Shown piece by piece: positions 52,171 to 60,720 of a stretch of 64,000 nucleotides of DNA. Location: the NCBI RefSeq assembly GCF_900188405.1, contig NZ_FZOF01000022.1, forward strand, positions 62,001-126,000, in the 5' to 3' direction. Each line of letters opens with the position of its first letter. Position 1 is the stretch's first letter. Below the pieces are notes generated by a model. That model had not been told where the DNA came from and made no database searches. It saw nothing but the letters and a program-made list of their open reading frames with translations. Origin of the DNA: Actinacidiphila glaucinigra. GTDB taxonomy: Bacteria > Actinomycetota > Actinomycetes > Streptomycetales > Streptomycetaceae. The position numbers and the translations under genes are program-made.

Positions 52171-53415
52171 TCAGCGGGCCTGGGCGGGGGTGACGACCTC
52201 GGTGATGCCGCGGGCGGCCAGGTGCTCGGCGTCCGCGGCCCGGTCGGCCAGCACCAGGGCGGGCCGTACGCCCTGAGCGGTCAGCGCGGCCCAGGCCTCG
52301 AACACCTCGCCGCCGGGGGCGCAGCCGGCCCGCCGGGGGGCCGTCAGGCTGTCGCCCACGTCGACGACGAGCGCGGTCGTCCGGGGCCGCGGCGCGTACC
52401 CGCGGTCGCGCAGCTCCGCCACGGCACGGGCCACGGCGGTGCCCGCCGGCTTGATCTCGCGGTCGTTGGTGAGGAGCCCGAGCGTGTACTCGAGTTCGGG
52501 GAAGTCGGCGAGCGACCGGGCGACGTCGTGCGAGCACCACCAGGTCACCCCCCACACGTCCGCGCAGTCCAGGGCGCCCTCGATGGTGGCGGTGGCGAAC
52601 GCCGCAGCGTGCTCGGGCGGCACCACGGGCGCGGGGGCGCCGACCTCCTGCAGCCAGACCGGGCGGTGCGGATCGGTGGCCCACGCCTTGGACAGCTCGA
52701 TCATGTACGCCGCGTGGTGCTCGGTGGCGACGCCGGCGTGGCCGTGACGCTGGGCCGTGCCGTTGAAGACCCAGGAGTGGACGGCGGTCGCGAAGCCGAG
52801 CCGGGCGGCCTGCGCGGGGGTGAAGGCGTGGTCGTCCTGGTACCAGGCGGCGTCGTACTCGGCGTGCAGGTGGAGCTTGCCGGGCGCGCCCCGCTCGCAG
52901 GCGTCGAGCATGAGGCGCAGCCAGGCGTCCGCCTCGGCCGGACCGATGGGGTCCGGGTCCGGGTGCGGCGGGCCGGAGAACTGGTTGATCTCGTTGCCGA
53001 CCGTCATGCCGAGGAAGTTGGGCCGGTCGGCGAGCGCGGCGGCGAGGGTGCGCAGGTACTCGGCCTCGGCGGCGACGACGTCCGGGTCGGTGAAGATGTT
53101 CCGGCGGTGCCAGGTGGCCGTCCAGGAGGGCAGGAAGTCGAAGCTCGACAGGTGGCCCTGCAGGCCGTCCACGTTGACGTCCAGGCCGTGTTCGGCCGCG
53201 GCGTCCACCAGCGCGACCAGCTGCTCGACGGCGCGCGGCCGGATCAGGGTGCGGTTGGGCTGGAACAGCGGCCACAGGGGGAAGACCCGGATGTGGTCCA
53301 GACCGAGGCGGGCGACGGAGTCCAGATCGGCACGGACGGCGTCGATGTCGAAGTCGAGCCAGTGGTGGAACCAGCCTTGGCTGGGCGTGTAGTTGACGCC
53401 GAAGCGCGGTGTCAT
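52171..53415 (-). CDS. GH5-like glycoside hydrolase
   Basis: 414 aa from an ATG at 53415, with no signal peptide. The (beta/alpha)8 barrel and two catalytic glutamates are recognisable: acid/base Glu142 in MTVGNEINQF and nucleophile Glu257 in WLQEVGAP. Other barrel features are FGVNYTPSQGWFHHW and HIRVFPLWPLFQPN. Absence of a signal peptide suggests it acts on imported sugars. A C-terminal extension (about 310-414) has no catalytic residues. It is divergent from a LacI-type regulator with two matched operators between them. Confidence 0.85.
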   Translation of the reverse strand: MTPRFGVNYTPSQGWFHHWLDFDIDAVRADLDSVARLGLDHIRVFPLWPLFQPNRTLIRPRAVEQLVALVDAAAEHGLDVNVDGLQGHLSSFDFLPSWTATWHRRNIFTDPDVVAAEAEYLRTLAAALADRPNFLGMTVGNEINQFSGPPHPDPDPIGPAEADAWLRLMLDACERGAPGKLHLHAEYDAAWYQDDHAFTPAQAARLGFATAVHSWVFNGTAQRHGHAGVATEHHAAYMIELSKAWATDPHRPVWLQEVGAPAPVVPPEHAAAFATATIEGALDCADVWGVTWWCSHDVARSLADFPELEYTLGLLTNDREIKPAGTAVARAVAELRDRGYAPRPRTTALVVDVGDSLTAPRRAGCAPGGEVFEAWAALTAQGVRPALVLADRAADAEHLAARGITEVVTPAQAR

Positions 53416-53643
53416 GGCGGTTCCCGTGTTCGTACGAGCTGGGCGGGCGCGCGGCGGCAGGCCGGTGGTCGCGGGGCGGTCGGGGGATCCGTCCCGTGAC
53501 CGGCGCGGCTGGGGGAGTCGCCGCCGCGCGCCCACGACAAGGTGGCACCGCGCCCCGGGAAAGTCAACTCGCCTCTCTCACTTGTTCCTTGGGGTGAAGA
53601 AGTAGCAGGTCAACGGTGTGCGGCCGGAATTCGGGCGTCAGCA

Positions 53644-53681
53644 CTAATGCGCTTTAGGGACGCGTCGCTCAAGCGCTTTAG
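53644..53681. promoter_or_regulatory. twin LacI-type operators
   Basis: CTAATGCGCTTTAG (53644-53657) and CTCAAGCGCTTTAG (53668-53681) are 14-bp near-palindromes with a GCGC centre typical of LacI-family sites, starting 24 bp apart. They lie just upstream of the LacI gene, facing the divergent hydrolase. Confidence 0.6.
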
Positions 53682-53711
53682 TACGCGGCCTTCCCCGGCT
53701 GGGGGATACTG

Positions 53712-54890
53712 GTGCGCGCGTCGCGCCGCCCGGGGCCCGGCGCGCACGACGTCACGCGGACGATCCTGAGGGGGCCCACGATCGCGGCGCACGAGCCACC
53801 GGTGGAGCCGCCGCCCGCTGCCCGGACCGGACGGCGCGTCCCCGCCCGGCGCCCCACGATGAAGGACATCGCCCGGCGGGCCGGCGTCTCCGAGAGCGCC
53901 GTGTCCTTCGCCCTCAACGACCGCCCCGGGGTCTCCGAGACCACCCGCAGCCGGGTGCGCAGGGTCGCCGACCAGCTCGGCTGGCGGGCCAGCACCGCCG
54001 CGCGGGCCCTGTCGGGGGAGGGCGCCGCGACCGTGGGCCTGGTGCTCGCCCGCCCGGCGAGCTCACTGGGCATCGAGTCGTTCTTCCTCCAACTCGTCTC
54101 GGGCATCCAGGAGGTGCTCTCCGAACGCCACCTCGGCCTGCTCTTCCGGGTGGTCGCGGGAGCGGAGGAGGAGTGCGCCGTCTACCGCAGGTGGTGGGCC
54201 GAGCAGCGGGTCGACGGGGTCATCGTGGTGGATCCGCGGATCGGCGATCCCCGGCCGGCCCTGCTGGACTCCCTGGGCCTGCCCGCGGTGGTGGTCGGCG
54301 GCCGCGAAGTCGACCGCGAGCCGCAGGAGCCCGTCCCGTACCCGGTGATCTCCACCGTCCGGGTGGACGACGCGGCCGCCATGGGCGCGATCGTCGAGCA
54401 CCTCGCGGGGCTGGGCCACCGCCGTGTCGTGCACGTCGCGGGCCTGGCCGGTCTGGCGCACACCACGCGCCGGGTCGCCTCGCTGCGGGCCGGGGCGGCG
54501 AGCCTGGGGATGTCAGCGGTCCGCTCGGTCACGACCGACTACTCCGAGGGCCAGGGTGCCGAGGCCACCCGCCTCGCGCTGGCCGGGCCCGAGCCGCCCA
54601 CGGCGATCATCTACGACAACGACGTGATGGCGGTCGCGGGCGCCGGTGTGGCGCTCGGCATGGGCCTGTCCGTGCCGCGCGACCTGTCCGTCGTCGCCTG
54701 GGAGGACTCGGCGCTCTGCCGCGCCACGCACCCCCGCCTGACCGCACTTGACCGCGACGCGACGGCCTTCGGCCGGCGCGCGGCGGAGGAACTCGTCGGC
54801 CTGCTCGGCGGCCGCCCGGCCCGTGACGTGGCCCAGCCGACCCCGGAACTCGTCGTCCGCGACAGCACGGCGCCGCCGCTGCGCGGCTGA
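53712..54890 (+). CDS. LacI-family transcriptional regulator
   Basis: 392 aa from a GTG; the core begins at TMKDIARRAGVSESAVSFAL (about residue 49), so a later start is possible. The helix-turn-helix and hinge (STAARALSGEGAATVGLVL) precede a periplasmic-binding-protein-like sugar domain (VDGVIVVDPRIGDP, TAIIYDNDVMAVAGAGVA, LSVVAWEDSALCRATHPRL). It is divergent from the GH5-like gene, so it is expected to repress that gene and itself until a sugar ligand binds. Confidence 0.92.
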   Translation: MRASRRPGPGAHDVTRTILRGPTIAAHEPPVEPPPAARTGRRVPARRPTMKDIARRAGVSESAVSFALNDRPGVSETTRSRVRRVADQLGWRASTAARALSGEGAATVGLVLARPASSLGIESFFLQLVSGIQEVLSERHLGLLFRVVAGAEEECAVYRRWWAEQRVDGVIVVDPRIGDPRPALLDSLGLPAVVVGGREVDREPQEPVPYPVISTVRVDDAAAMGAIVEHLAGLGHRRVVHVAGLAGLAHTTRRVASLRAGAASLGMSAVRSVTTDYSEGQGAEATRLALAGPEPPTAIIYDNDVMAVAGAGVALGMGLSVPRDLSVVAWEDSALCRATHPRLTALDRDATAFGRRAAEELVGLLGGRPARDVAQPTPELVVRDSTAPPLRG

Positions 54891-54915
54891 GCGCCCGGCC
54901 GGGCACGTCGGGCGG

Positions 54916-55410
54916 TCAGTCTCCGGATATGCCGAAGAAGCCGACGTGCGTGGGTTCTCCGTCCGAGTGGAGAAGCACATAGTGCCCGGTCCAGCGCAGC
55001 TCCTGCTCGTGGATCAGAGTCGTGTCCTCAGCTCTTCTTGACCTGCGTGACCTACGTGACCTGAGGGAGGAGGGGTCCTTGGCACGCGCCATGGCGTCCT
55101 CGAACTGCTGTGGGGTCGGCTCTGCCGTCCCGAAGTGGTGCACCAGCCTTTCGGGGCGCAGCGGGCGCAGCGTGCAGTAGTCCCAGTCGCCCCTGCCGGG
55201 GCCCGCGGGTGTGTCGACGATGCGGTGGACGTCCAATATCGAGTGGGTGCCCGAGTCCGCCATCGACTCGTCGGCGTAGAGCTCCGCGCGATCGCGATAC
55301 TCCTCACCGTCGCCGTAGAGCTCCTGGAAGACCTGCTCGTGCAGCCCTTCGAGCGTGGCTTCGACGCTCCCGCGGTACGGCGTGACGTAGTCCCAGCCGG
55401 TGGCGCCCAT
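54916..55410 (-). CDS. hypothetical protein with an Arg/Ser tandem insert
   Basis: 164 aa from an ATG at 55410 with GGGAGA. Visible features are GWDYVTPYRGSVEATLEGLH, the Glu/Tyr-rich FQELYGDGEEYRDRAELYAD, and RGDWDYCTLRPLRPERLVHHFG followed by a final strand. A run S-R-R-S-R-R-S-R-R near residue 120 comes from three 9-bp DNA repeats at 55040-55066. Related hypotheticals are common in Streptomyces; function unknown. Confidence 0.65.
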   Translation of the reverse strand: MGATGWDYVTPYRGSVEATLEGLHEQVFQELYGDGEEYRDRAELYADESMADSGTHSILDVHRIVDTPAGPGRGDWDYCTLRPLRPERLVHHFGTAEPTPQQFEDAMARAKDPSSLRSRRSRRSRRAEDTTLIHEQELRWTGHYVLLHSDGEPTHVGFFGISGD

Positions 55411-55505
55411 CGCCTGTCTCCCATCGTCAGCGATCATCCCGCCTCACGGTAGGGCGCCGGTCTGACAGCGGGCATGCCCGCGTCCCGCGTGCGGCGCGGG
55501 TCCGC

Positions 55506-55991
55506 TCAGGCCGGTACGTCCGCGGTGGGGCGGGGCCGGGCGCTGGGGCCCGGGGTGCGGTCGACCTCTTCGGGGGCGCCGATCACATGGCCCTCGTCGC
55601 AGACCAGCCGGGCCCGTACGGGCGCGCCGCAGTCGTGGTGGGTGGCCAGCAGAGCCGGGCCCTCGGGGTCGGCGAGGTACTTGTCGCCCCACTGCCGCAG
55701 CGAGGTGAGCAGCGGGTAGAGGTCCCGGCCCTTCTCGGTGAGCACGTACTCGGCACGCCGCCGGGCGCCGGGCTCCTGGTACGTGTGCAGTTCGAGGAGC
55801 CCGTGGTCGACCAGGCCGCCCAGCCGGTCCGCCAGCACCGAGCGGGAGACACCGAGGTGGTCCTGGAGGTCGCTGAAGCGCCTGATCCCGCGGGTGACAT
55901 CGCGAAGGATGAGCAGCACCCAGGACTGGCCGACGAGCCCGACGGCCCGCCCGACGGAGCAGTTCGAGGTGTCCTGGTCGAGGTATTCCAT
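55506..55991 (-). CDS. HxlR-family transcriptional regulator
   Basis: 161 aa. The winged helix is LLILRDVTRGIRRFSDLQDH with SRSVLADRLGGLVDHGLLE, and YVLTEKGRDLYPLL is the typical third segment. Cys11 in NCSVGRAVGLVG is the position used for redox or aldehyde sensing in some members. A C-terminal extension of about 50 residues contains Cys/His. It is divergent from the DHA2 transporter gene with two palindromes between. Confidence 0.93.
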   Translation of the reverse strand: MEYLDQDTSNCSVGRAVGLVGQSWVLLILRDVTRGIRRFSDLQDHLGVSRSVLADRLGGLVDHGLLELHTYQEPGARRRAEYVLTEKGRDLYPLLTSLRQWGDKYLADPEGPALLATHHDCGAPVRARLVCDEGHVIGAPEEVDRTPGPSARPRPTADVPA

Positions 55992-56003
55992 GCTCGGATC
56001 CTA

Positions 56004-56067
56004 CCTGAGTTCTCAGATAGAACTCAGGCGTGGTAGCGTGCCCGTCAGCTAGGTTCGAAAGTCGAAC
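56004..56067. promoter_or_regulatory. twin HxlR-type operator palindromes
   Basis: CCTGAGTTCT (56004-56013) and AGAACTCAGG (56019-56028) are perfect inverted arms with a 5-bp spacer. A second palindrome, GTTCGA-aag-TCGAAC (56053-56067), follows. Both lie between the HxlR gene and the divergent transporter gene. Confidence 0.6.
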
Positions 56068-56089
56068 TCAGCCGGGAAGGGAACAGCTC

Positions 56090-57682
56090 ATGAGGAGCCC
56101 GAGCGCCGCCACGGACCAGGCCGTCAGTGCGGGTGCGTCCGACGCCGCGACCATCGTGAGGACACCGGAAGCGGGGGAGGCGAGGAAGCGGTGGATCGGC
56201 TTCGTCGTCGCGAGCCTCGGCCAGATGGCGATGTTCGTGAACATCACCCAGACCACCGCCGTCCTCGCCCCGCTCCAGCAGGACCTGCGGGTGTCCGGCG
56301 CCCAGCTGGTGTGGATCGCCGGGATCTACTCGATGATGGTGGCCAGCTTCGTGCTCTCCGCCGGGACCGTCGGCGACCGCTTCGGCCGCCGGCGCGTCTT
56401 CGCCCTCGGCATGGTGCTGCTCGGCGGCGGCAGCCTCGTCACCTCACTGGCCTCGGGAGCCTCGGGCGTCATCGTCGGCCAGGCCCTCATGGGCCTCGGC
56501 GGCGCCGCCATCCTGCCGAACAGCCTGTCCCTGGTGACGGGCATGTTCGCGGAGCCGCACGCCCGGACCCGGGCCGTCGGCATCTGGGTCGCCGTCTCCG
56601 GCATAGGCCTGGCCTTCGGGCCGGTGGCCGCGGGGCTGATCCTCGAGCGTTGGTCCTGGCACGCGGTGTTCCTGGTCAACGTCGTCCTGGCGGTGCTGGT
56701 CCTGGTGCTGACGCCCCGGTTCGTCACCGAGAGCCGGCAGCCCGGACGCCACCTCGACCCGCCCGGTCTCGTGCTCGCGGTGCTCGCCATCGGCGCGCTG
56801 AACTACGGCCTCGTCGAGGGCGGCCACACCGGCTTCGGCACCACCCACGCGATCACGGCCTTCGCGGTCGCCGCCGCCTCGCTCGCCGCCTTCGTCGTCC
56901 ACGAGGCGCGCACCCCCACGCCCATGCTCAAGCTGCGGCTCTTCCGCGGCCGCTCCTTCGCCACGGCCAACGTCGTCGCGATGGTCGCCCAGTACGCCTT
57001 CGTGGCCACCGCCTTCGCCCAGGTGCTGTACTTCGAGCGGATCCGGCACGAGTCCATCCTCGACGCGGGCCTGCTGCTCCTGCCGCTGATGGGCTCCTAC
57101 GTGCTGGTCAGCTACGTGGCCGCGGCGATCGCCCGCCGCATCGGCTTCAAGGCGACCCTGGGCATCGGCGCCCTGCTCGCCTCGGCGGGTACCCTGCTGA
57201 TGACGGTCCAGACGCCCACCTCGTCGACGGAGGTGATCGTGCTGCTGATGGCGATGTTCGGTGCCGGCGCGGGCCTGGTCCTGCCGCCGAGCACGGCCGT
57301 GGCCGTCATCAGCGTGCCGCAGACCGACGGCGGCATGGCCAGCGGCACCGTCAACCTCTTCCGCCAGGTCGGCGGCACGCTCGGGGCGACCGTCACCGGC
57401 ACCGTGCTCACCAGCGGCCTCGCCTCCCGGCTGCCCGGCGAACTCTCCGACCGCGGCGTCCCCTCCCGCCTCGCCGACCAGGTGACCCAGGCCGTCGGCA
57501 CCGGTGCCCAGGGTTCCACCCTGCCGGCCGGGCTCCGGGACACCGTCACCGAGGCCGTCGGCGGCGCCTTCACCGGAGCCCTGCACCTGGCCGTGCTCAT
57601 CCCCGGCGTGGGCCTGGCGGCCGCCGCCGTCGCCGCCCTCGTGCTGGTCGGCAACCGGCCCGCCCCGCAGCAGGCCCACTGA
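56090..57682 (+). CDS. DHA2-family (14-helix) MFS drug exporter
   Basis: 530 aa; AAGGG precedes the ATG at 56090. About fourteen helices are visible. Motif A is SAGTVGDRFGRRRVFALG, and motif C-like GIGLAFGPVAAG lies in helix 5. Late helices include GMASGTVNLFRQVGGTLGAT, typical of EmrB/QacA relatives. It is preceded by the HxlR operators and followed 39 bp later by the hotdog gene, so the two form an inducible operon. Confidence 0.93.
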   Translation: MRSPSAATDQAVSAGASDAATIVRTPEAGEARKRWIGFVVASLGQMAMFVNITQTTAVLAPLQQDLRVSGAQLVWIAGIYSMMVASFVLSAGTVGDRFGRRRVFALGMVLLGGGSLVTSLASGASGVIVGQALMGLGGAAILPNSLSLVTGMFAEPHARTRAVGIWVAVSGIGLAFGPVAAGLILERWSWHAVFLVNVVLAVLVLVLTPRFVTESRQPGRHLDPPGLVLAVLAIGALNYGLVEGGHTGFGTTHAITAFAVAAASLAAFVVHEARTPTPMLKLRLFRGRSFATANVVAMVAQYAFVATAFAQVLYFERIRHESILDAGLLLLPLMGSYVLVSYVAAAIARRIGFKATLGIGALLASAGTLLMTVQTPTSSTEVIVLLMAMFGAGAGLVLPPSTAVAVISVPQTDGGMASGTVNLFRQVGGTLGATVTGTVLTSGLASRLPGELSDRGVPSRLADQVTQAVGTGAQGSTLPAGLRDTVTEAVGGAFTGALHLAVLIPGVGLAAAAVAALVLVGNRPAPQQAH

Positions 57683-57720
57683 CCCCGCCCGCGTCACAGG
57701 ACGAACAGGAGAGAGCCACG

Positions 57721-58137
57721 ATGACGGAGACCACCGAACCGGACCTCGACCCTGAGGCCGCAGGAGCCTTCCTGCGCGCCGTCGGACTGCACTACGACAA
57801 GATCAGCGCGCAGGAGGTCACCGCCCACCTGGAGGCCACCGAGGAGCACCACACCCCGTGGGGGATCACCCACGGCGGCCTCTACTCCACCGTCATCGAG
57901 AGCGTGGCGAGCGTCGGCGCCTCCTACGCCGTGCGGTCCGAGGGCCGGTTCGCCGTCGGCGTCGGCAACCAGACCGACTTCCTGCTCCCGTACGTCAGGG
58001 GCCGCCTCGACGTCCGCGGCACCCCGCTCCAGCAGGGCCGGAGCCTGCAGTTGTGGCTGGCGGTGATCACCGACGCGGCGGGCCGGCCGATAGCCCGCGG
58101 CCAGGTGCGGCTGTTCAACCGCTCCCTGCCCGTCTGA
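57721..58137 (+). CDS. PaaI-type hotdog thioesterase
   Basis: 138 aa; GGAGAG precedes the ATG. The hotdog core is HHTPWGITHGGLYSTVIESVAS with catalytic-type residues in the Thr-His-Gly-Gly stretch and the later Asp/Asn of GVGNQTDFLLPYVRG. Family members hydrolyse aromatic or short acyl-CoAs. It shares an operon with the DHA2 exporter, so the pair may handle an aromatic compound: thioester cleavage and export. Confidence 0.88.
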   Translation: MTETTEPDLDPEAAGAFLRAVGLHYDKISAQEVTAHLEATEEHHTPWGITHGGLYSTVIESVASVGASYAVRSEGRFAVGVGNQTDFLLPYVRGRLDVRGTPLQQGRSLQLWLAVITDAAGRPIARGQVRLFNRSLPV

Positions 58138-58152
58138 CGGCGGGCAGGGAGC
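58121..58152 (+). terminator. hairpin overlapping the thioesterase stop codon
   Basis: GCTCCCTGCCCG (58121-58132) pairs perfectly with CGGGCAGGGAGC (58141-58152). The TGA stop (58135-58137) lies in the 8-nt loop, so the 5' arm is coding. The result is a very compact operon end. Confidence 0.75.
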
Positions 58153-58195
58153 CCCGGGGCGCAGGGAAGCCGGGCGGCGGCCCCGTTCCCGCCCT

Positions 58196-59032
58196 TCAGG
58201 GCGCCGGGCGGATCTCCTGTGTGCAGCACTTGATGCCCCCGCCGGCCTTGTGGAACTCCGTGAGGTCGACGGGGACGGGCACGTAGCCCCGCCCCGCGAG
58301 CTGCTCGGCCAGCCCCGTCGCGGCGGGGGCCACGAACACGTGGAGCCCGTCCGACACCGAGTTGAGGCCGAACGCCAGCGCGTCGTCCGCGGTGGCGACG
58401 ACCGCGTCCGGGAACATCCGGCGCAGCACCTCGCGGCTGCCGGGGGAGAACGCCTCCGGGTGGTACGCGATGTTCGCCGGCCCGCCCGCGGCCCCGTCGT
58501 CGAGGACGAACAGCGCGGTGTCCAGGTGGTAGAAGCGCGGGTCCACCAGCTGCAGGCCGATCGTCGGCACACCGAGGAACTCCTGCACCTCGTGGTGCGC
58601 CGCCCGGACGGTGCGGAAGCCCGTACCGGCCAGGACGAAACCGCCGACCGGCACCAGGTCGCCCTCCCCCTCGCAGACCGACACCGGGCGGTGCACGTCG
58701 AAACCCGCCGCCTTGAACCAGGCCGCGTACTCCTCGGCCTCCGGGCGGCGTTCGGGCGCGTGGAAGGACGAGCCGAACACCCGCCCCTCCACCACGAGCG
58801 CCGAGTTGGCGGCGAACACCATGTCGGGCAGCCCCGGGACCGGCTCGACGGACTCCACCGTGTGACCGTGCTCCCGGTAGGCCCGCACCAGCGCGGCCCA
58901 CTGCTCACGGGCGAGGGCGGTGTCGACCCGCACGCCCTCCCGCATCCACGGGTTGATCGCGTAGCGCACATCGAAGTGGTCCGGCGGGCAGACCAGATAA
59001 CGCCGGGGGCGGGCCACACGGTTCTCGGGCAC
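58196..59032 (-). CDS. ddaH: dimethylarginine dimethylaminohydrolase (DDAH)
   Basis: 278 aa from a GTG at 59032 with GGAGG 8 nt upstream. The pentein fold shows FDVRYAINPWMREGVRVD, DMVFAANSALVVEGRVFG, the catalytic His in PRFYHLDTALFVLDDG and the nucleophile Cys in GGGIKCCTQEIRP near the C-terminus. DDAH converts methylated arginines to citrulline and methylamines. The AsnC regulator lies upstream on the same strand with shared half-sites between, consistent with control by an amino acid. Confidence 0.9.
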   Translation of the reverse strand: MPENRVARPRRYLVCPPDHFDVRYAINPWMREGVRVDTALAREQWAALVRAYREHGHTVESVEPVPGLPDMVFAANSALVVEGRVFGSSFHAPERRPEAEEYAAWFKAAGFDVHRPVSVCEGEGDLVPVGGFVLAGTGFRTVRAAHHEVQEFLGVPTIGLQLVDPRFYHLDTALFVLDDGAAGGPANIAYHPEAFSPGSREVLRRMFPDAVVATADDALAFGLNSVSDGLHVFVAPAATGLAEQLAGRGYVPVPVDLTEFHKAGGGIKCCTQEIRPAP

Positions 59033-59116
59033 GGCGAACTCCTCCGCTTCCTGCGGCAAGGCCGGGGGAACGGCTCAACGGTAGGAATCGGGGGCCGTGG
59101 GCGACAAGATCCGGAC

Positions 59117-59143
59117 GCTGCGCGCACACGCAGCGATGCTGCG
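59117..59143. promoter_or_regulatory. three GCTGCG half-sites, candidate AsnC operator
   Basis: GCTGCG (59117-59122), CGCAGC (59129-59134) and GCTGCG (59138-59143) alternate in orientation, forming two overlapping palindromes with 6- and 3-bp spacers. The block lies between the AsnC gene and the ddaH start. Confidence 0.5.
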
Positions 59144-59155
59144 TCGAACAGCCCT

Positions 59156-59659
59156 TCAACGCAGGTCTGCTGCGCCCTCCGCGGCGGGCCGCGCCGCCCC
59201 CGCCTCCGGACTGTCGGGCAGCAGGTGCGACAGCACCATGTAACTGATCGTCTTCCGGATGAAGGGCTCGGTCCTGATCCGCTCCAGGACCTCCTCGAAG
59301 TGCTCGACGTCGGTCGCCCGGACGTGCAGCAGGGCGTCCGCGCCCCCGGTCACCGTCATCGCCGCCGTGATCTCCGGGTGGTTCCTGACGACCTCGGCCA
59401 GCCGCCGGGGCGGCGCCGCGCCCTCGCAGTACACCTCCACGTACGCCTCCGTCCGCCACCCGAGGGCCGCGGGCCGGACGGTGGCGGTGAACCCGGTGAT
59501 GATCCCGGACTCGCGCAGCCGGTCCACCCGCCGCTTGACGGCGGTGGCCGACAGGCCGATGTCCGCGCCGATCTCGGCGAAACTCGTCCTGGCGTTCGCG
59601 ATCAGAGCCGCGACGATCTTGCGGTCGAGCTCGTCGAACGGCACGGGTCTGTGGACCAT
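59156..59659 (-). CDS. Lrp/AsnC-family transcriptional regulator
   Basis: 167 aa. The helix-turn-helix is DELDRKIVAALIANARTSFA with IGLSATAVKRRVDRLRESG. The ligand-binding RAM domain (AYVEVYCEGAAPPRRLAE, VTGGADALLHVRATDVEHFE) follows. It lies upstream of ddaH on the same strand (about 120 bp to the ddaH start) and probably controls it in response to arginine or a related amino acid. Confidence 0.93.
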   Translation of the reverse strand: MVHRPVPFDELDRKIVAALIANARTSFAEIGADIGLSATAVKRRVDRLRESGIITGFTATVRPAALGWRTEAYVEVYCEGAAPPRRLAEVVRNHPEITAAMTVTGGADALLHVRATDVEHFEEVLERIRTEPFIRKTISYMVLSHLLPDSPEAGAARPAAEGAADLR

Positions 59660-59674
59660 GCCCCGCTCCTTCCC

Positions 59675-60646
59675 TCAGCCGTCCTGCTGGGCCGCGACCA
59701 GGGCGTCGCCGGTCTCCGTCCGGTAGTAGAGCACGGAACGCCCCGCCCGCCGGCGCCGCACCAGACGGGCGTCGAGCAGCACTTTCAGATGACGTCCCAC
59801 CGAACCCAGCCCCTGGCCGGTCAGCGCGACCAGCTGGGTGGTGCTCATCGGCGTCGCGAGCAGCACCAGGACGGCCGCGCGCGCCGGGCCGAGCAGCGCG
59901 CCCAGCGCCTCGGGAACGCGCTGCCGGCCCGCCTCGGCCAGCGCCCCCGAGCACGGGTAGACCACCGCGTACCGCACGGGCTCGTCCCAGGACACCCAGC
60001 CGGTGCGCGGGGTGACGGGCACGAACATCAGCCGGGCGCCGGACAGGTCGCGCGGCGGGTAGTCCCGCGTGTTGATCTGCAACCGGCCCTCGCCGAGCCA
60101 GCGCATCCCCCGGCGCATGTCGTCCAGCGCCTCCGCCCAGCCGCCGCGGCCCAGTTGGGCGGTGCGCGCCACGATGTCGGCCTCGATGACCCGCCTGCGG
60201 CGCGGCCACTCCGGCAGCACCGTGTGCGTCCACACCCAGGCGACGAGGTCCGCCGCGCGCTCCGGCAGGTCCGCGCGGCGCAGCGGGTCGGGGAGCGGAC
60301 CGCCGAGCGACACGGACAGATGCTCACGGGCGGCGTCCGGCGGGGTCTCCCGGATCCGCTCCAGCTCCTCCTCGAAGCCGGGAGCGCCCTCGCCGGAAGG
60401 CGTGGGAGTCAGGAAGTCGGCGTTCCAGGTGCGCCCCAGAGCGGCACGCACCAGCAGCCCGGTCACCGGGTCGGCGGCCAGCCGCTCCCGGTACGCCGGC
60501 AGGTGCGCGCCGAGCCAGCCGCGCTCCCCGGGGTGCGCGGCCGTGCCCCGGTCGAGCAGCTTGAGGGCCGCGATGGCCTCGGCCAGCGGGGAGACGACGA
60601 ACCGGCTGCCCACCAGCGTCTCCGCGTTCACCACCCACCAGCCCAT
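59675..60646 (-). CDS. ArsR-type regulator with DUF5937 N-terminal domain
   Basis: 323 aa; GAGGAGG precedes the ATG. The C-terminal winged helix reads LGPARAAVLVLLATPMSTTQ then GQGLGSVGRHLKVLLDARLVRRRR. The long N-terminal domain (FVVSPLAEAIAALKLLDRG, RAALGRTWNADFLTPTPSG, WEAL-type segments) is the DUF5937 type usual in actinomycetes. It is divergent from an MFS gene with a palindrome between, a typical repressor/exporter pair. Confidence 0.9.
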   Translation of the reverse strand: MGWWVVNAETLVGSRFVVSPLAEAIAALKLLDRGTAAHPGERGWLGAHLPAYRERLAADPVTGLLVRAALGRTWNADFLTPTPSGEGAPGFEEELERIRETPPDAAREHLSVSLGGPLPDPLRRADLPERAADLVAWVWTHTVLPEWPRRRRVIEADIVARTAQLGRGGWAEALDDMRRGMRWLGEGRLQINTRDYPPRDLSGARLMFVPVTPRTGWVSWDEPVRYAVVYPCSGALAEAGRQRVPEALGALLGPARAAVLVLLATPMSTTQLVALTGQGLGSVGRHLKVLLDARLVRRRRAGRSVLYYRTETGDALVAAQQDG

Positions 60647-60663
60647 GCCCCGCCCTCCTCACC

Positions 60664-60681
60664 TTTCGCGCTCGCGCGAAA
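60664..60681. promoter_or_regulatory. candidate ArsR operator
   Basis: TTTCGCGC (60664-60671) and GCGCGAAA (60674-60681) are perfect inverted arms with a 2-bp centre, in the 74-bp gap between the divergent ArsR and MFS genes. Confidence 0.55.
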
Positions 60682-60720
60682 CATTAACCGCCCGATCCGG
60701 CGCCGCCGAGACTCGGGTCC

